A stretch of DNA of 64,000 bases, taken from assembly GCA_963924555.1 (NCBI GenBank), contig OZ004591.1, positions 4,216,001-4,280,000 of the forward strand. Reading direction: 5' to 3'. Below, one piece after another: positions 1-15,750 of this stretch (the first letter of the stretch is position 1; the number at the start of each line of letters is the position of its first letter). The position numbers were made by a program, and so were the translations under genes. The notes under the pieces were generated by a model. The model was not told where the DNA came from. It saw only the letters and a list, made by a program, of their open reading frames with translations, and did no database searches. The stretch comes from Crambe crambe. Taxonomy: Eukaryota > Porifera > Demospongiae > Poecilosclerida > Crambeidae.

Positions 1-1570
1 GCAATGGAATCAAAAACAAACATAACAGAAGAGGAGGAGAGAAAGAGCAATGGAAGAATCAAGATTTTTAAAATCATTAAAACCATGCCATAAAACATTA
101 TTGGCTGAAATGTTATAACAGTACAATAGAGAATGATTTGGATTGACTGACTGAATGGTTCAACTAGACTGTTGACTCACATGATAAAAGGGAAGCTGAC
201 TTGAGGAGACAGTTGGCGTACATGGGGAGGAGTTTGAGGCTCTCGGGGAGAATGAGTTGTCCTGCAGGAGACTGACTGGAGCAGTGCTTACGGTAGCGGG
301 AGAGGATGACTGCACATTGGTGAGTGAAACTCTCATGGTGTCCAGGGAAGCATTCATGACTGTGTGAAAGACGATTAAAGAAAACCATACATATTTCATC
401 ATCACACCACTGAAAAATTAGGGAATGTTATGGTACGTCCATTCAATGCTAGTGCAATTAAGACAACCAATGGTCTGAGGTAAACTAACAATTCTGATCA
501 CTTTTCATGATGTGACTCATGATCACTCTTTGATGTGTTGTACACCATTAAGAAAGGTTAAGTATTTTGGACATCAGAGGCTTCAAAGCACATGAGGGTA
601 GCTCCATTAAAGGTCTTACCATGAGAATCCTCACCTCCCTGGCCCATGTATGGGGACCTTGAATTGGAGGAACAGTTGATGGCCTTCACTGACAGTATAC
701 ATAGCCAACCCTATGGTAAGAAGTAGACTATGCTGGACTAGGGATCCACTGAAATACATAGTGGTGTATAACATAACTCTCACGTACACTATTAGGGATG
801 GAAGTGTCACACATAATGTACCTGAAAGAAAGACAACTCATCACTTCTGAGTGCATGTTCAATCCAGGTCAGACATTTTCATTTTCGACCAGTGTCAAGA
901 CGGTTCTAGCTTTAAAATCTCTAAACCTCGCATATTGGATGGTACTATCAGACTTTACAGAGACAGGTTTTCATGAAAGAGCTGGCTTCATATCGACCCT
1001 TTACAAACCAAATATCCTGTACGGGGTCGTCACGACACCAGACTTGATTGGATGCACCTATAATGCATACTCTTTTAGTGTAGACGCCTTACCAGACAGA
1101 ACATTGATCTGACATGTCATCTCAGAGTTTTAGTGGAAACTCAGCCACAGAAAGTAGTCAGCATAATTGTCTCCATGAATACCTGAGGACACCCACCAAT
1201 TTTCCATAAGAACCTGTTGGCTGAAGTGACAGAGCATAATGGTCAACAGTTCAAGATCCAAGAGTGCAATCATTATGATTGGAATTTATCAGCCAGTGGC
1301 ATGATGTAGCTGAGGTGAGCAGTTATAGGGCTCGCTCCTGGCAGTAGTACACCATTATATGTGGTTCACAATAACAATTAATTTCTGTTTCTGCCCAAAA
1401 TTCCTCTAATAAAATCCAGACAATAGCAGTAGCACTGGGTGAAACTTCAAAGTTACTGATTACCTCATGTGCCTTAATACCACCACCCTTTAGATGAAAA
1501 CATTTTTATTTCTTCTAGAAGTTTGGTACCTTTTCAACATTATAGTAATTGTATCACTGATTTAGACTGA
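1..1570. other. Duplicated flank upstream of MCM7 copy 1, no secure gene
   Basis: This stretch aligns in patches with 29,475-30,430, upstream of the second MCM7 copy, so it belongs to the same segmental duplication. Open frames at 160-405 (-) and 798-1112 (+) match no family I recognise, and the second copy does not preserve them because of indels. I see no splice-consistent gene. It may hold degenerated 5' exons of MCM7 or of an unknown minus-strand neighbour. Confidence 0.5.
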
Positions 1571-1574
1571 TCGT

Positions 1575-4530
<2,956 letters not shown>

Positions 4531-4651
4531 AGCTTCCTGTTACACCAACTTTTTAAAAGAGACATTTTTGAAATAACTTTGTCGATAAAAATAATATCCT
4601 ATACATGAAAACAACTAAACGAAATTTTTTGTGTGTGTATGTGTTCAGAGT

Positions 4652-7600
4652 TCACTCAAATGTTTGGATATTGTCCAGGAGTTCAGCAGCTGAGGGTCTG
4701 TTGTCTTTGTCTTGCTGAATGCATCGTCGGATCAAGTCCACCCAGTGCTGGTCTTGGATGGATGCTATGAACTTCTCACGAGCTGAGACTTCAGGGAATC
4801 GACAAGTGCACATCTCGACAAGGAGCACCCCAAAACTGAAGATGTCCATCTTGGGGGACTGGAGGGAAGGTTTGTGTGCCTCTGGGGCAGCATACACAGG
4901 AGAGCCTGGTCCCACGGTCTGCAGTTGCTGCTGGAAGTTGACTGAGCCATAATCGGTGACTTTTGCTCTCCAGCATTCAGAAGGGAGAGGTTCGAGGAGG
5001 ACATTGGCACTGCTGATGTCGCGATGGACGATGGGGTCTGGCTGTATCAGGTGGAGGTAGTTGAGGGCTCTGGCCACATCTAAACTGATGGAAGTCAGTT
5101 GATGTGCTGACATGTGGAAATCTACCTTCTCCATTTCTCTCCTCAAACTAGTTGGCATTAGCTCCATCAATATCATCATGCCTTCATCCATGCAGGCTCC
5201 GATGAACAGCACCAAGTTAGGATGTCGGATTCTGGAAGCCATGTCCATCTCTCGCATGAAGAGATCTTGGTAGTAGCCAGTCCTGATGGACTTGTAAAGC
5301 ATCTTGGCAGCAACTTTGACTCCTCTGAATCTTGCAACCTTCACTTCTCCCCAGCCTCCTCCTCCCAAACTCTCTTCTGTGATGTCAATTTCTCTTCTTT
5401 GCACCACCCAATGCCTCTCATCACCTCTTCTCTCTGCCTCCCTTGCATGCTGCTCAGCTTGTTGCACCCTCCTCTCTGCTTGAGTAGCTCGCTCCTCAGA
5501 TATTTGCAGTTTTCCTTCAGCTTCACGTGCTCTTCTCTCTGCTTCTGTGCATCTCCTCTCAGATTCCTTTGCTTGTTGTTCAGCTGCTTGTCTTCTTTCT
5601 GCTTCCCTAGCTTGTTGATTGGACTCTACAGGGGAAGGCATGAATTTTATATTGGATCTCTAGAATGTAGCTCTCTCTTTAGCTATGTGCACTATCCCTT
5701 CAGCTATTAGAGATTATTATACCTGCTGACACTCTCCTCTCAGCTTCCCTGACTCTTTCTTCCAGATCCCTCACCACTTTATCCCTTCCAGCTACACCCA
5801 CTGGTCTTGCTATTACTGCACTCTGAGTATTTTGACTCATCTTCACCATTTTCTCCCTGATCCTCTCACTTGTCCCTCGCTGGCTGTTGTCAGCTACATC
5901 TGTCAGCATCCACTCTCCAGTGAGGGACTGCAACTCTGTAAGATAACAAGCATTGTGAAGCTGGGATTGTCTCCTATTAGGAGATATTGTAATTTCTGAC
6001 CATTGAATGCATGACATGTTGTGTATCATTACATCATTATTTAACAATGAGCAATTGAATAGTACTGTGAACTATTTTCCTTTGATGTTGCTAAAGGAAT
6101 GCAGATATTCTTGATATATTATCATGACTTTCTGATCAATATGACATGTTGATATTACAGTATCATCCTTTCTTTCACTATCTGAGCAATTGAATAGAAC
6201 TATGAGCTACTTTCCTTCAATACTGCTAAAGGAATGCAACATATTCTTCATTGTAGTGATCTGATCTACAGGGAACATTGATTAACTGTTCAGCGAGTGA
6301 GCTGATCATGACTTATTGTGTATTCAGTCAGTGGATGCAGTGAGTAAAGCTGATTTGCACTTTGTCCTAGTAGCTATAATAAAAGGAGCCTCACCGAATC
6401 GTAGCACAGTGGTCATGGACAACTTCTTGAAGTCATTATCAGTCTTATAATTCTTTGGTAACTCAGGACAACCACCAAACATGACAACCTCTGTCACTCC
6501 TGGACTGATAGTAGAAGCAGCAGCACGATGCAAAAATCTTGGCTGGAGACTTGAAACTTTGATCTGCACATCATGCATGTGTTTAAATATACACCTGTAC
6601 ACAACATTTGAACAGGACAGCTGAGCTGAGCGGATATCAGCTACAGCAAAGTATGGACACATGTCTATTGTTGGATGGAGCACGTTTGGAATACTCTCAT
6701 CGTTATGACACAGTTCAGGTGAGGTATTGAGCCTGTCACTCAGTAAATCACATTCACTTACCTCTTTCCACTTCCTTGAGTCTAGATCCAATATCCACAC
6801 GTCACTTAGTATCATATTAGCATCAAGTCCCCCAGTCACTAAAAGTTTAGGGTTGTCCCCACCATAGCCCAAACAGACTGCAACATGAGAACTTCTTCCC
6901 ACTGGACGAGGTATTCCTTCCTGATGGTCAAGTTTACTCCAGTACTGCATAAAGGTACACAATAGGGAGGAAAATCTATCGATCATATGGAGGATAGCTA
7001 TGGCACTTAGTTACCAATAATGGCACGTTTTAATTCATAAATCTCACCATAGTGCTCAAGTCTATGATAAATGCATCATTGCTCCTCTTAACACATTGTG
7101 AATGTCTACCCCCAAACAACACTGCACGGTGGCCATCATTCATGTTAAAGGAGAAACCAGCACAGGGAGGTGGCCTCGTCCCACTGACATCAGGGGAGGA
7201 CCATGTACCTGCAATGGATTCATAGGAATATCTGTTACGTAGTAACTGAGTCTTAAATGGAGCACAGCATGTACAGATCATGAAATGAAGTATTACTTCA
7301 TCATGTGTAATTGTTACAGAACTATGACACTGATTAAGTTCTAGGACTGCATCTTTATAGTGAGATCTTCCAGAACTAACAGGTATAGAGGGAAGGAGGT
7401 GTCTGGTCAAACTCTTACAATCGACGTGTTCTGAATATCAACTTTTTTCTGGGTATTTGCATCATGTGATATCATGGAAGGGTTATAGCCTCGTACCCAG
7501 GCCTATTTCTTAGGCCTGGGTACGAGGTTAGGAAAGGCTATGGAATTTTGCATGAGGATTGTACTGTTACTATGTCATAGTCAGTGAGGTATAGATAAGA

Positions 7601-8498
7601 TGCAATGGAATGTGATACATTGCAATAGCTAACTAGTTATAAACTGCAATGGATTTGCCATCTATAAAGACAGTCTCCTATTGATAAACAGATTCCAACC
7701 TACGTAAGTAAAATATCTATGCCTCTTGTTTATATGAGATGATTAGCTGAGGTTCTTGACAGTGATCACGTAATTAACGCATCTTAGTGTAAACTGTGGT
7801 GTGACTTAGAACAACATGTATATCCCTGTTAATAATAATGATTATGTGGGCATACTCAAGTGATGTCTGCTCCTTGCCTTGAATAGGTCCCATTATGTTT
7901 TAAACATTTCCCCAGTACCTAAAACCCTCATATTCTTCAGTGAATATATCTATGGACCTGTTGACAATAATAATGATGCTCCCTCACCTTTTTTGAGGTC
8001 AAAGGTGTGCATTTCATTAGTCCACCCATGTCCATCAGTAGAACTACTATTTCTTATAAAGTCTGCTCCTGACTGGGTAGGGCCTGATGGGATGCCATAC
8101 CCACCAAATAATATGCACTTCTCTCCCCATACAACCATACCACAGGAAGATTTCTTCATTGGACTGTCAGCACTGTGTGGTGCCAATTCCTTCCATGATG
8201 ACGTCCTAGAGTTGAACTCATATAGAGATCCATAATATGACTGTCCACCATTCCCTCCATACGTGTAGATGATATGTCCTGAAGATGCACAGGCACCATC
8301 GTAGAGCCAAGGGGGAGGATCTCCTTTACTTGTCTTTCTTGTCCAAGTCTCAAGGTAGGAATCGAAACTCTCAATGGACACTATCTTTTTCTTTCTACTC
8401 CTAGAAAAATCTTCAGTACGTCCTCCCCACATATAGATCTCTCCATCGACGGAAGAAGAGAAGGGATCGAATCGAGGAGAGGGCTCGTAGAGAGCCAT
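4652..8498 (-). CDS. Kelch propeller - coiled coil - TKL/RIPK-like protein kinase (paralog 1)
   Basis: The phase-consistent model is complement(4652..5625, 5723..5935, 6395..6563, 6762..6944, 7048..7208, 7988..8498), 736 aa, starting at the ATG at 8498. Residues 1-345 carry about six Kelch motifs (for example YMWGG, ILFGG, AVLFGG, LLVTGG, VVMFGG), enough for a beta propeller. Residues about 385-485 are a charged coiled coil with repeated AEERR/AREAERR units. Residues about 490-736 are a kinase domain: glycine loop GGGGWGEV (about 499), VAAK lysine (about 520), HRD (about 613), DYG in place of DFG (about 637), and AAPE (about 659). The catalytic residues are present, so it is probably active and cytosolic; no signal peptide or membrane segment is seen. 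It converges on MCM7 copy 1. Paralogs lie at 18,466-25,387 and 33,617-37,631. The substrate is unknown; a stress or immune signalling role is inferred from domain type only. Confidence 0.85.
7484..7538. repeat. Short palindromic insert in a Kelch-gene intron
   Basis: ATAGCCTCGTACCCAGGCC and its inverse pair across a few bases to make a hairpin of about 50 nt. The same hairpin lies at the matching intron position of paralog 2 (about 24,372-24,418), and half of it survives in paralog 3 (about 36,643-36,665). It therefore predates the duplication. Its arm matches the termini of the MITE at 46,310-47,057, so it looks like a remnant made of that family's end sequences. Confidence 0.6.
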
Positions 8499-8544
8499 TT
8501 TACTCTAGCCCCACCCACCTCTCTGTAAGAAAGTCACGCCCACC

Positions 8545-8985
8545 GCATTTTATCAGAGAGCGCATAGGACTAATACAAAATGATCTCACAAAACAGTAAG
8601 TTGTAGCTGCTATGACTGCTTATCCTGTCTTTTATGCACATTCTTATCATGCAGGAGAATTTTGGAGGCTGAAAGACTCAACACGGAAGAATAACAAAAG
8701 CGCACTTTTTCATATCAGAGAGCGCGGTAGCGCTCTCTATGCAGGGATGACCTATGACCCTCCATAGGACTAATACAAAATGAAGTTGGATTTTCCCAGA
8801 AAACAGTAAGTTGTAGCTGCTATGACTGCTTACCCTGTCTCTTATACACATTCTTATCATGCAGGAGAATTTTGGAGGCTGAAAGACTCAACATGAAAGA
8901 ATAATAAAAGCGCACTTTTCCATGATTTCTTATCAGAGAGCGCAGTAGCGCTCTCTATGTAGGGATGATCTATGACTGTCATGCC
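8545..8985. repeat. About 200-bp unit present twice in tandem
   Basis: Two copies of a roughly 200-bp unit start near 8562 and 8763 (both contain CATAGGACTAATACAAAATG). Each is bordered by an imperfect palindrome of the type GAGAGCGC-GGTAG-CGCTCTC. The same repeat flanks the large transposon at 46,274-46,301 and 61,835-62,035. The stretch at 8951-8976 is therefore an uninterrupted version of that element's target site. Confidence 0.8.
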
Positions 8986-9135
8986 ATATTTGGTCCTGCT
9001 AGATTTGGTCCACGAGGACAAGATATGGCTGCCATATTTTGTCCTCATGGACCAAATCTGGTTGCAATATTTGGTCCCTTCTTGCCATATTTTGTCCCCC
9101 AATAATTATCCCCATATTTTTTGTCCAGACCTATT
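8985..9135. repeat. Cluster of short direct and inverted TTTGGTCC/GGACCAAA motifs
   Basis: Several copies of TTTGGTCC, TTTTGTCC and their complements alternate over 150 bp, separated by GCCATAT. A GC-richer cluster with the same alternation lies at 25,410-25,560. No coding potential is visible. Confidence 0.45.
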
Positions 9136-9297
9136 GCAATTTCATCCAGACAATTATAGCTACATGTTAGACCCGTCAAGATATAGGGAAAACAAAGCGT
9201 GAATTATTTTAGTAATAACCAGTTTTTTGGTTATTGTACATTCCTTGCAAGTTTAATTTAGACATCCTATTTGTTGGTTAATGGTTATTGATGATCA

Positions 9298-10308
9298 TAC
9301 AATCATGGTTATGGTTATGCATGGCTATTCATGGCTATATGCATAGTTATTGCTGGTTATTCATGGTTATGCATGGTATGGTTATTCATGGTTATTCATG
9401 GTTATTGCTGGTTATCCATGGTTATCCATGGTTATTGTTGGTCATCCATGGTTATTCATGGTTATCCATGGTTAATTCATGGTTATTCATGGTTATTGCT
9501 GGTTATCCATGGTTATTCATGGTTATCCATGGTTAATTCATGGTTATGCATGGTTATTCATGGTTATCCATGGTTATTGATGGTTATTGATGGTTATGCA
9601 TTGGTTACGCATGGTTATTCATAGTTATTCATGGTTAATGATGGTTATTGCTGGTTATACATGGTTATGCACTGGTTATGCATGATTATTCATGGTTATT
9701 CATGGTTATTCATGGTTATTGCTGGTTATCCATGGTTATCCATGGTTATTGCTGGTTATCCATGGTTATTCATGGTTATCCATGGTTAATTCATGGTTAT
9801 GCATGGTTATTGCTGGTTATCCATGGTTGTCCAAGGTTATCCATGGTTATTGATGGTTATGCATTGGTTATGCATGGTTATTCATGGTTATTGCTGGTTA
9901 TGCATGGTTATGCATGGTTGTGCACTGGTTATGCATGATAATTCATGGTTATTCATGGTTATCCATGGTTATCCATGGTTATTCATGGTTATTGCTAGTT
10001 ATCCATGGTTATCCATGGTTATTGATGTATGGTTATGCATCGGTTATGCATGGTTATTCATGGTTATCCATGGTTATTTATGGTTATCCATGGTTAATTC
10101 ATGGTTATGCATGGTTATTTATGGTTATGCATTGATTATGCATGGTTATGCACTGGTTATGCATGATTATTCATGGTTATTCATGGTTATTGCTGGTTAT
10201 CCATGGTTATCCATGGTTATTGATGGTTATTGATTGGTTATGCACTGGTTATGCACTGGTTATGCATGATTATTCATGGTTATGCATGGTTATACATGGT
10301 TATAATTA
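9298..10308. repeat. 10-bp minisatellite, about 100 units
   Basis: The array has consensus GGTTATNCAT, where N is mostly T, C or G, with occasional variants such as GGTTATTGCT or a 9-11 bp unit. Several hundred bases read open in more than one frame as Tyr-Ser-Trp-Leu / Met-Val-Ile-His-Gly patterns, a consequence of the repeat and not evidence of protein. The long apparent reading frames here should not be annotated as genes. Confidence 0.95.
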
Positions 10309-10825
10309 TATCCATACATACTGTAGGTGATTAAAACCACAAAGATAAAGTAACTGCATTGGCAGGTTAGAGGATATAAACAAGTTGAAGGTATATAGGG
10401 TATTATTATTGTATTATGATTAAATGATGATGAACATAAAAATGGTTGTGAAAGTGTAGAGAATTAAACTTCAGCAATAGATGCCAATATAATAAAAGAT
10501 ATGTACAAGTCTGAAAAGGAATTTCCCATACCATTAGCTCCACATCTTACTAGCAATGTTACTGTTGGCATTCCTTCTCCTGTTTTGCATGAGAATAACT
10601 GCATACAGAGCTAGAGGAAGCTGTAATGCTAGCCACAAAGCGCTTACAATAGACACTTATAAGCCTAGTGTCTACAATCAGAAACGCTGTAGAAATCAAT
10701 TACAACTTTAACAAGTCAAGCTCACTCACCGGATAAACAAAACGAATCCAACGGCCTGAAGGCACCACGCATGCTCAGTAGTTACATAATAAATTGATTA
10801 TTACGTAGATACCGTGAAATATCAC
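10309..10825. other. Non-coding spacer
   Basis: AT-rich sequence with no usable open frame, no splice-consistent exons and no repeat that I can relate to the rest of the window. Confidence 0.6.
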
Positions 10826-11090
10826 TCGCCGGAAGAAAAGGAGGGAGCGATTTGAGGAGAGGGCTCGTAGAGAGGCACTGCCATTTCGCTTGAGCCCCAC
10901 CCACCCACAGCACCTCGAAACCACACCTATCGCTAAAAGCACTGCCCCGCCCCCTTGTACAGACTTTTATATTTTTGCACAAATCAACTAGAAAAGGAGA
11001 CAGAGCAATACAATTGCTAAGTCATACGTTGCAGACACATGTCCACACATCGAAGGCCGCTATCTCTGCAGGAATAGACCCAAGGCATTA
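10826..11090 (-). pseudogene. Orphan 5' end of a fourth Kelch-gene copy
   Basis: On the minus strand this matches the start of paralog 3 (37,580-37,803). It has the ATG and first codons of Kelch exon 1 (about 10,883 down to 10,840) and about 180 bp of upstream DNA, including the conserved CCCGCCCCCTTGT block. Homology ends after roughly 15 codons, and the rest of the gene is absent. It is probably a breakpoint left by the duplications that spread the family. Confidence 0.7.
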
Positions 11091-14000
11091 TATGGCTATC
11101 TTTAATAATACGTGAGAGGGTCATTGGTATTCAGCACTATGAATAATACAAAACTGTGGAGGGTTGAGGGGGTATCATGCTACCTAGGTGCAGAGAGACT
11201 GAGAGTTAGAGGGAGGTGTCAGCATAGACAACAACCACTGTTGCATGGAGTAGCTATACATGAAACCAATTTGGTGAGTGTGCAAGTAGCAATCAAATGT
11301 TTCCCAGTACCTCCATCCTAGCTTTGATTTCAGTATAAAATGCTCCCATTTTCAGTATCTTACCATGAATTTCAGTATTTCAGCCATTATTTTATAAGTA
11401 GCTAATGGTAATATAAATGTGTATAGCTAGTAAATTTCAGTATTTTTGAAAACTCTTTGGTCATATTTCAATAAAAATACTGATGAATCAGTATAGTTGG
11501 AGGCTCTGCAAGAAGTAGAAAGGACATCAGTCTCAGTAATATTCTGATCTCTCAAACACCTCCTCAGTTGGAAATTGATGTCCCACCTCCCAATCTCTTC
11601 CCAATATCAGGACGCCTGCCCCCTCTCACCTCCTCCATATACATAGCTACCACCTTCACTCTAAGTGACTCTTCTTTGTGTAGGGTTAGTCAGTATAGCA
11701 GTTTCTATGAACATCTATTGCATAATTAAATTATGCAGCCTCCCTACATCACTGCCTCCCACCAAGCTGTCATGTCAGTGTAGCTAAGAGTTTTCTGTTT
11801 GGTTTAGGCAGTGATGTAGGGATCATTATTGAAGGCAGCATATTTTTAATGTTTGTTCACAGGAACTGCTATACAGACTAACCGTACATGGCCTTTTTAC
11901 TTAGCATTCCTACGTATAAGGCAAAACAAACGTAGCTCACACTCATGATCAATCTATCAATGAACTTTAAGATTCCTAGGAAGTAGAATTAACACCGAAG
12001 TAAATGCTATGACTCTTACTGCATTGGAGCTGAATTGAATGCATGCATTAGAACTGTAATCCTATTCCTTAGCTAGCTATCTGTAGAATCTAATTAAGGG
12101 AGAATAATATACATAATTTTCATAAAAAGGGTAAGTGTACTAGTTCTATAGCTGTACAAACCTGAGCCACGCAGGGTTGCCACAGAAAGTTGGCACCACC
12201 AGGCAGCAGCATAGCTACTGTGTGTCTTCTTCCAAGATACAATTAGGTCATAATAATGCATAGCATGGCTACATGATGTTTTTGGTTTCGTGGAAATTGA
12301 CTGGGTAAAAACAGATAGCTATTGTATCCCATTTTATATAGCTTGCTATTGATTTTCTTAAATATGCTTTGGTGCATTACACTGATAACTTATAAATGTA
12401 CAACTTCAGTTGCCACTTAATGCATATCAATCACCTAAATAAGGCCATATGTTATCCCGGCACATGGGTTGCCTTGTTCTCAGGCTCTCAGTGCGGGAAC
12501 ATTTCCTACTTCACTGGGAGCCTGCATGGGAATGAGGCTATATGTCCACATGGGATGCATGCATGGGCATTATATGTAGGTAGATATCAAAAGCATTGTA
12601 GTGATGGATAGAAGTGATGTTGGTGATGGAATGTTGTATCCTACCACCACATTGCAGTTGAATAACGGTTCTATTGTTTGCTATTAAGAGCGGACAACAG
12701 TAAAACAAAATAAAAGGCTTCTAGCTAAAATCAAATCATCGATTCTGTTCAGTGCTAAGAGAGCTATATAGAGTATTAGGCCGGTCAAACTCCATATCAG
12801 TATATAGCTATTCCTCTCCCTTCATTCCAATAGCTGCATTCCCTGCATTCACTTCATTCCCTTCATTCCATATTCATTCCAGTACCTATTCCATTCCACT
12901 TGTAATTTAAAATCAGTCCATACTCACAGGAGAAGTTGGGATTCTTTAGCTTTTGGGGTCACCTGTCAATATTTGACACCTGTGGCTGTGACAGTGCATC
13001 AAAAAATATTCTGCAATAAATATCAGGTATGAATCTACCTGGAACCCTACAGTTACATTGGTCTAGTCTCAAGACAGAACCTATCATAGTCACATGCTAA
13101 GTCAGTATCACACTGGAACTCAACTTAATGCTGTGTATCTGCTGCATTGGAACTAGAGTAAATGCTATGACTCTTTAGTTTTAGCTACTGCATTGCAGTT
13201 AGACTTACTACCATGCACGCATTGGAACTGGAATTCTCTTAGTCTATAGCTAGAATGAATGCAATAATCTAGCTAGTGCATTAAATTTTGATCTGGAATG
13301 AAATGAATGAAGAGTTTCTTAGCTACATTTGAGTGGAAGCTGGCTCTATCATTAACTAGCTAGGAGTTTCTGTAGACAGGAAAAAATCATAATAAAGTAC
13401 ACAAGTGTAAAGTATTACAAGCCTGAGCCATGCAGGGTCGCCACAAAAAAATAATTGTAATATCAAGTTGGCAATAGCATAGCTAGCTAGCTACTGTGTG
13501 TCTTTTTCCAAGAATTTATAACTAACTATAACTGTATAATGGTATGCATGGCTTCATGGAGTTTTGGTTTTCGTGGAAATCAGTAGAAATACTATTGTAT
13601 CCTATTTAGTTTCTCGAACATGCATGCTTTGATAGCTACTTCTCTGTTACTGATAATACTATAATTATAGCTAAATGTACAACTTCAGTTGTCACTTCAT
13701 GGCAATCATCTAAGGCTGCACGTGGGCGATTCATATGTTTTTGTTTTCTTGGAAATTTGACAGACCCGTAGAAATAGATTGCGTGCAATAATAGCTTGCT
13801 ACATATCAAATTTCTCTAACATGCTTTGATGTTTCTCTATTACTGATAACTTAGTTAGCTATAATTAGTTATAAATTTACAATTTTTATGGCAATCACCT
13901 AAGGCTGCATGTGGGCATATTAAGTTTGATATGCATGACATGGCTTCATAATGTTTTGGTTTTCGTGGAAATCGACAGACCCAGCTAGATTACATAACTT

Positions 14001-15750
14001 GCTATAATGTATTTCTCAAAAGATGCCTCTCTATATGGAGAACTGTATAACTTCAGTTGCCACTTTATGTTGATCACCTAAGGCTGTGGGTGTATAGCTA
14101 GCCAGGCTAAAGTGCATGTGACCAATAAACCACCTTGAAATGATCCTCCCAACCCACTTATATGCAGGCATTCTACGTAGCTAGTTGTAAAGGTAGCTGG
14201 TAGTTTTAGCAGCTCACTAAATGACAGTTTATTGATAGTATCAGGAGCTTCAGGTTCAGGCTAAAAGGTATATTATTTCACTTGTCGATGTACATTCAGC
14301 CATCTTTCCCCTATGTCATAAAACTACCAACCCAGATTTTGCTGAGTCAATACTGACTATAGATGCAGCTGGATGTGTGCTTGCAAAGTGTATATATGTA
14401 TACATGTTGTCAGCCACTAAAATTCTAACTATAATTATAGCTCTATTTATCTAATGTTCAGCACACCTTAAATTCTACCAATAATGCTCAAATGACCTAA
14501 AATTGCTCAAAAAAAAAATGCCAGCATGCATAAAAATGGCTAGTGTAGCTAGTCAAGTTATACGTAACTATGCAGAAAAGTCCTGTCCATCAGACCTGTC
14601 AAGAAAAAAGATATTAAAGACTAGTTCTCTGGCATTTGCTATACACGTATAAGGTATACATATCAAAGCATTAGATATAACATTAATTGTGTGCATGAAA
14701 ATTTCAGAATAGCATTCTATTATGGGGAGCATGATAATTTCTAGTGCATGGATTGTACAGGCATTTCACAGGTATAATAGCCATTGTTACTGTCCTATGA
14801 TAGCTCAAAATGAACTATCATCAGTATAGCTAATAGCTATAACTGGAAGAGACCCTTTTAGTGACTAGCTGTGTGCTTGATTTGACTAGTCATTATGAAA
14901 GTGACATAATCAAATTCTTCTTTCTCTCGCACGATAGCTAATTGCTATAAGCTATAATTTCTTACCCTTCATGGTTATGTCAATAGTGCACTAGTGGTAT
15001 GCTTGAGGTTAAATTAGTAATTTGGCTATAGCAATGATATAAAGGCTACTTGCTATTATAATTATAATGGATATAGCTATGCACTTAACAGAAGCACACC
15101 AAATTTTATTTTTCTACGGACACCAGAGCATACACCATTCTCCTTATTGTGAATATGTGATAGTACTTGAAAAAAGGTGTCTTATCTTGCAAAACATTAA
15201 AAGCTGTTTAATGCTTGTAAAATTTACAAGCTACGTACATATAAAATGTACATGAGATGAAAAATTCAATTCAGTATACAACTCAGGAACAAAATGGTGT
15301 ATAATTTGTTTTAAAAACCATATAGCTAGCTAAATCTCCAAATCAAGAGCTTTAGTAACTCTGTTTTGAATTTTGCCCCTTTTCTCAAGTACTATCACAT
15401 ATACTAGCTCTAGTTATTATAGAATTATACTCTCTGTGATATGACTAGCTAGCTAGCTATGTCACAGTGGATGAGATGAAGTCCAGTGAATACACTTTTG
15501 GACATCTTTGTGGTTTGTTATTATGATGCCAAGAAACAGTTATTACAATGTCATATATCTCTTCAAATTACATCAAATATATACATCATATCTAATTACA
15601 GCACTAGCTAATCAATCATGCAGCTATTCTGCAAATCCATAATACATTTGCTAATCATCTACGTATTATGCTAATCATTTGCTAATCATGCTAAATTCTT
15701 GCTAATCTATCGTTTATGGTTCATTGTTCCTTCACTGACTCAGTACTGAA
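11091..15750. other. Long non-coding stretch with dispersed repeats
   Basis: I see no convincing gene. Four degenerate copies of a unit containing CTGAGCCANGCAGGGT and/or GTTTTCGTGGAAAT-type sequence start near 12,165, 13,425, 13,730 and 13,930. TAGCTAGC-type runs are frequent. Open frames such as 12,396-12,611 and 15,067-15,255 are short, lack family similarity and are not kept between the repeat copies. Confidence 0.55.

Noticed and set aside
5222..5710. Plus-strand frame rich in Ser/Leu/Cys
   Set aside because: Antisense of the coiled coil and kinase N-lobe of paralog 1, which has splice-consistent exons on the other strand.
9288..10330. Several overlapping long open frames in the minisatellite
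   Set aside because: They are a by-product of a stop-free 10-bp repeat read in different frames; no start context, no complexity, no family similarity.
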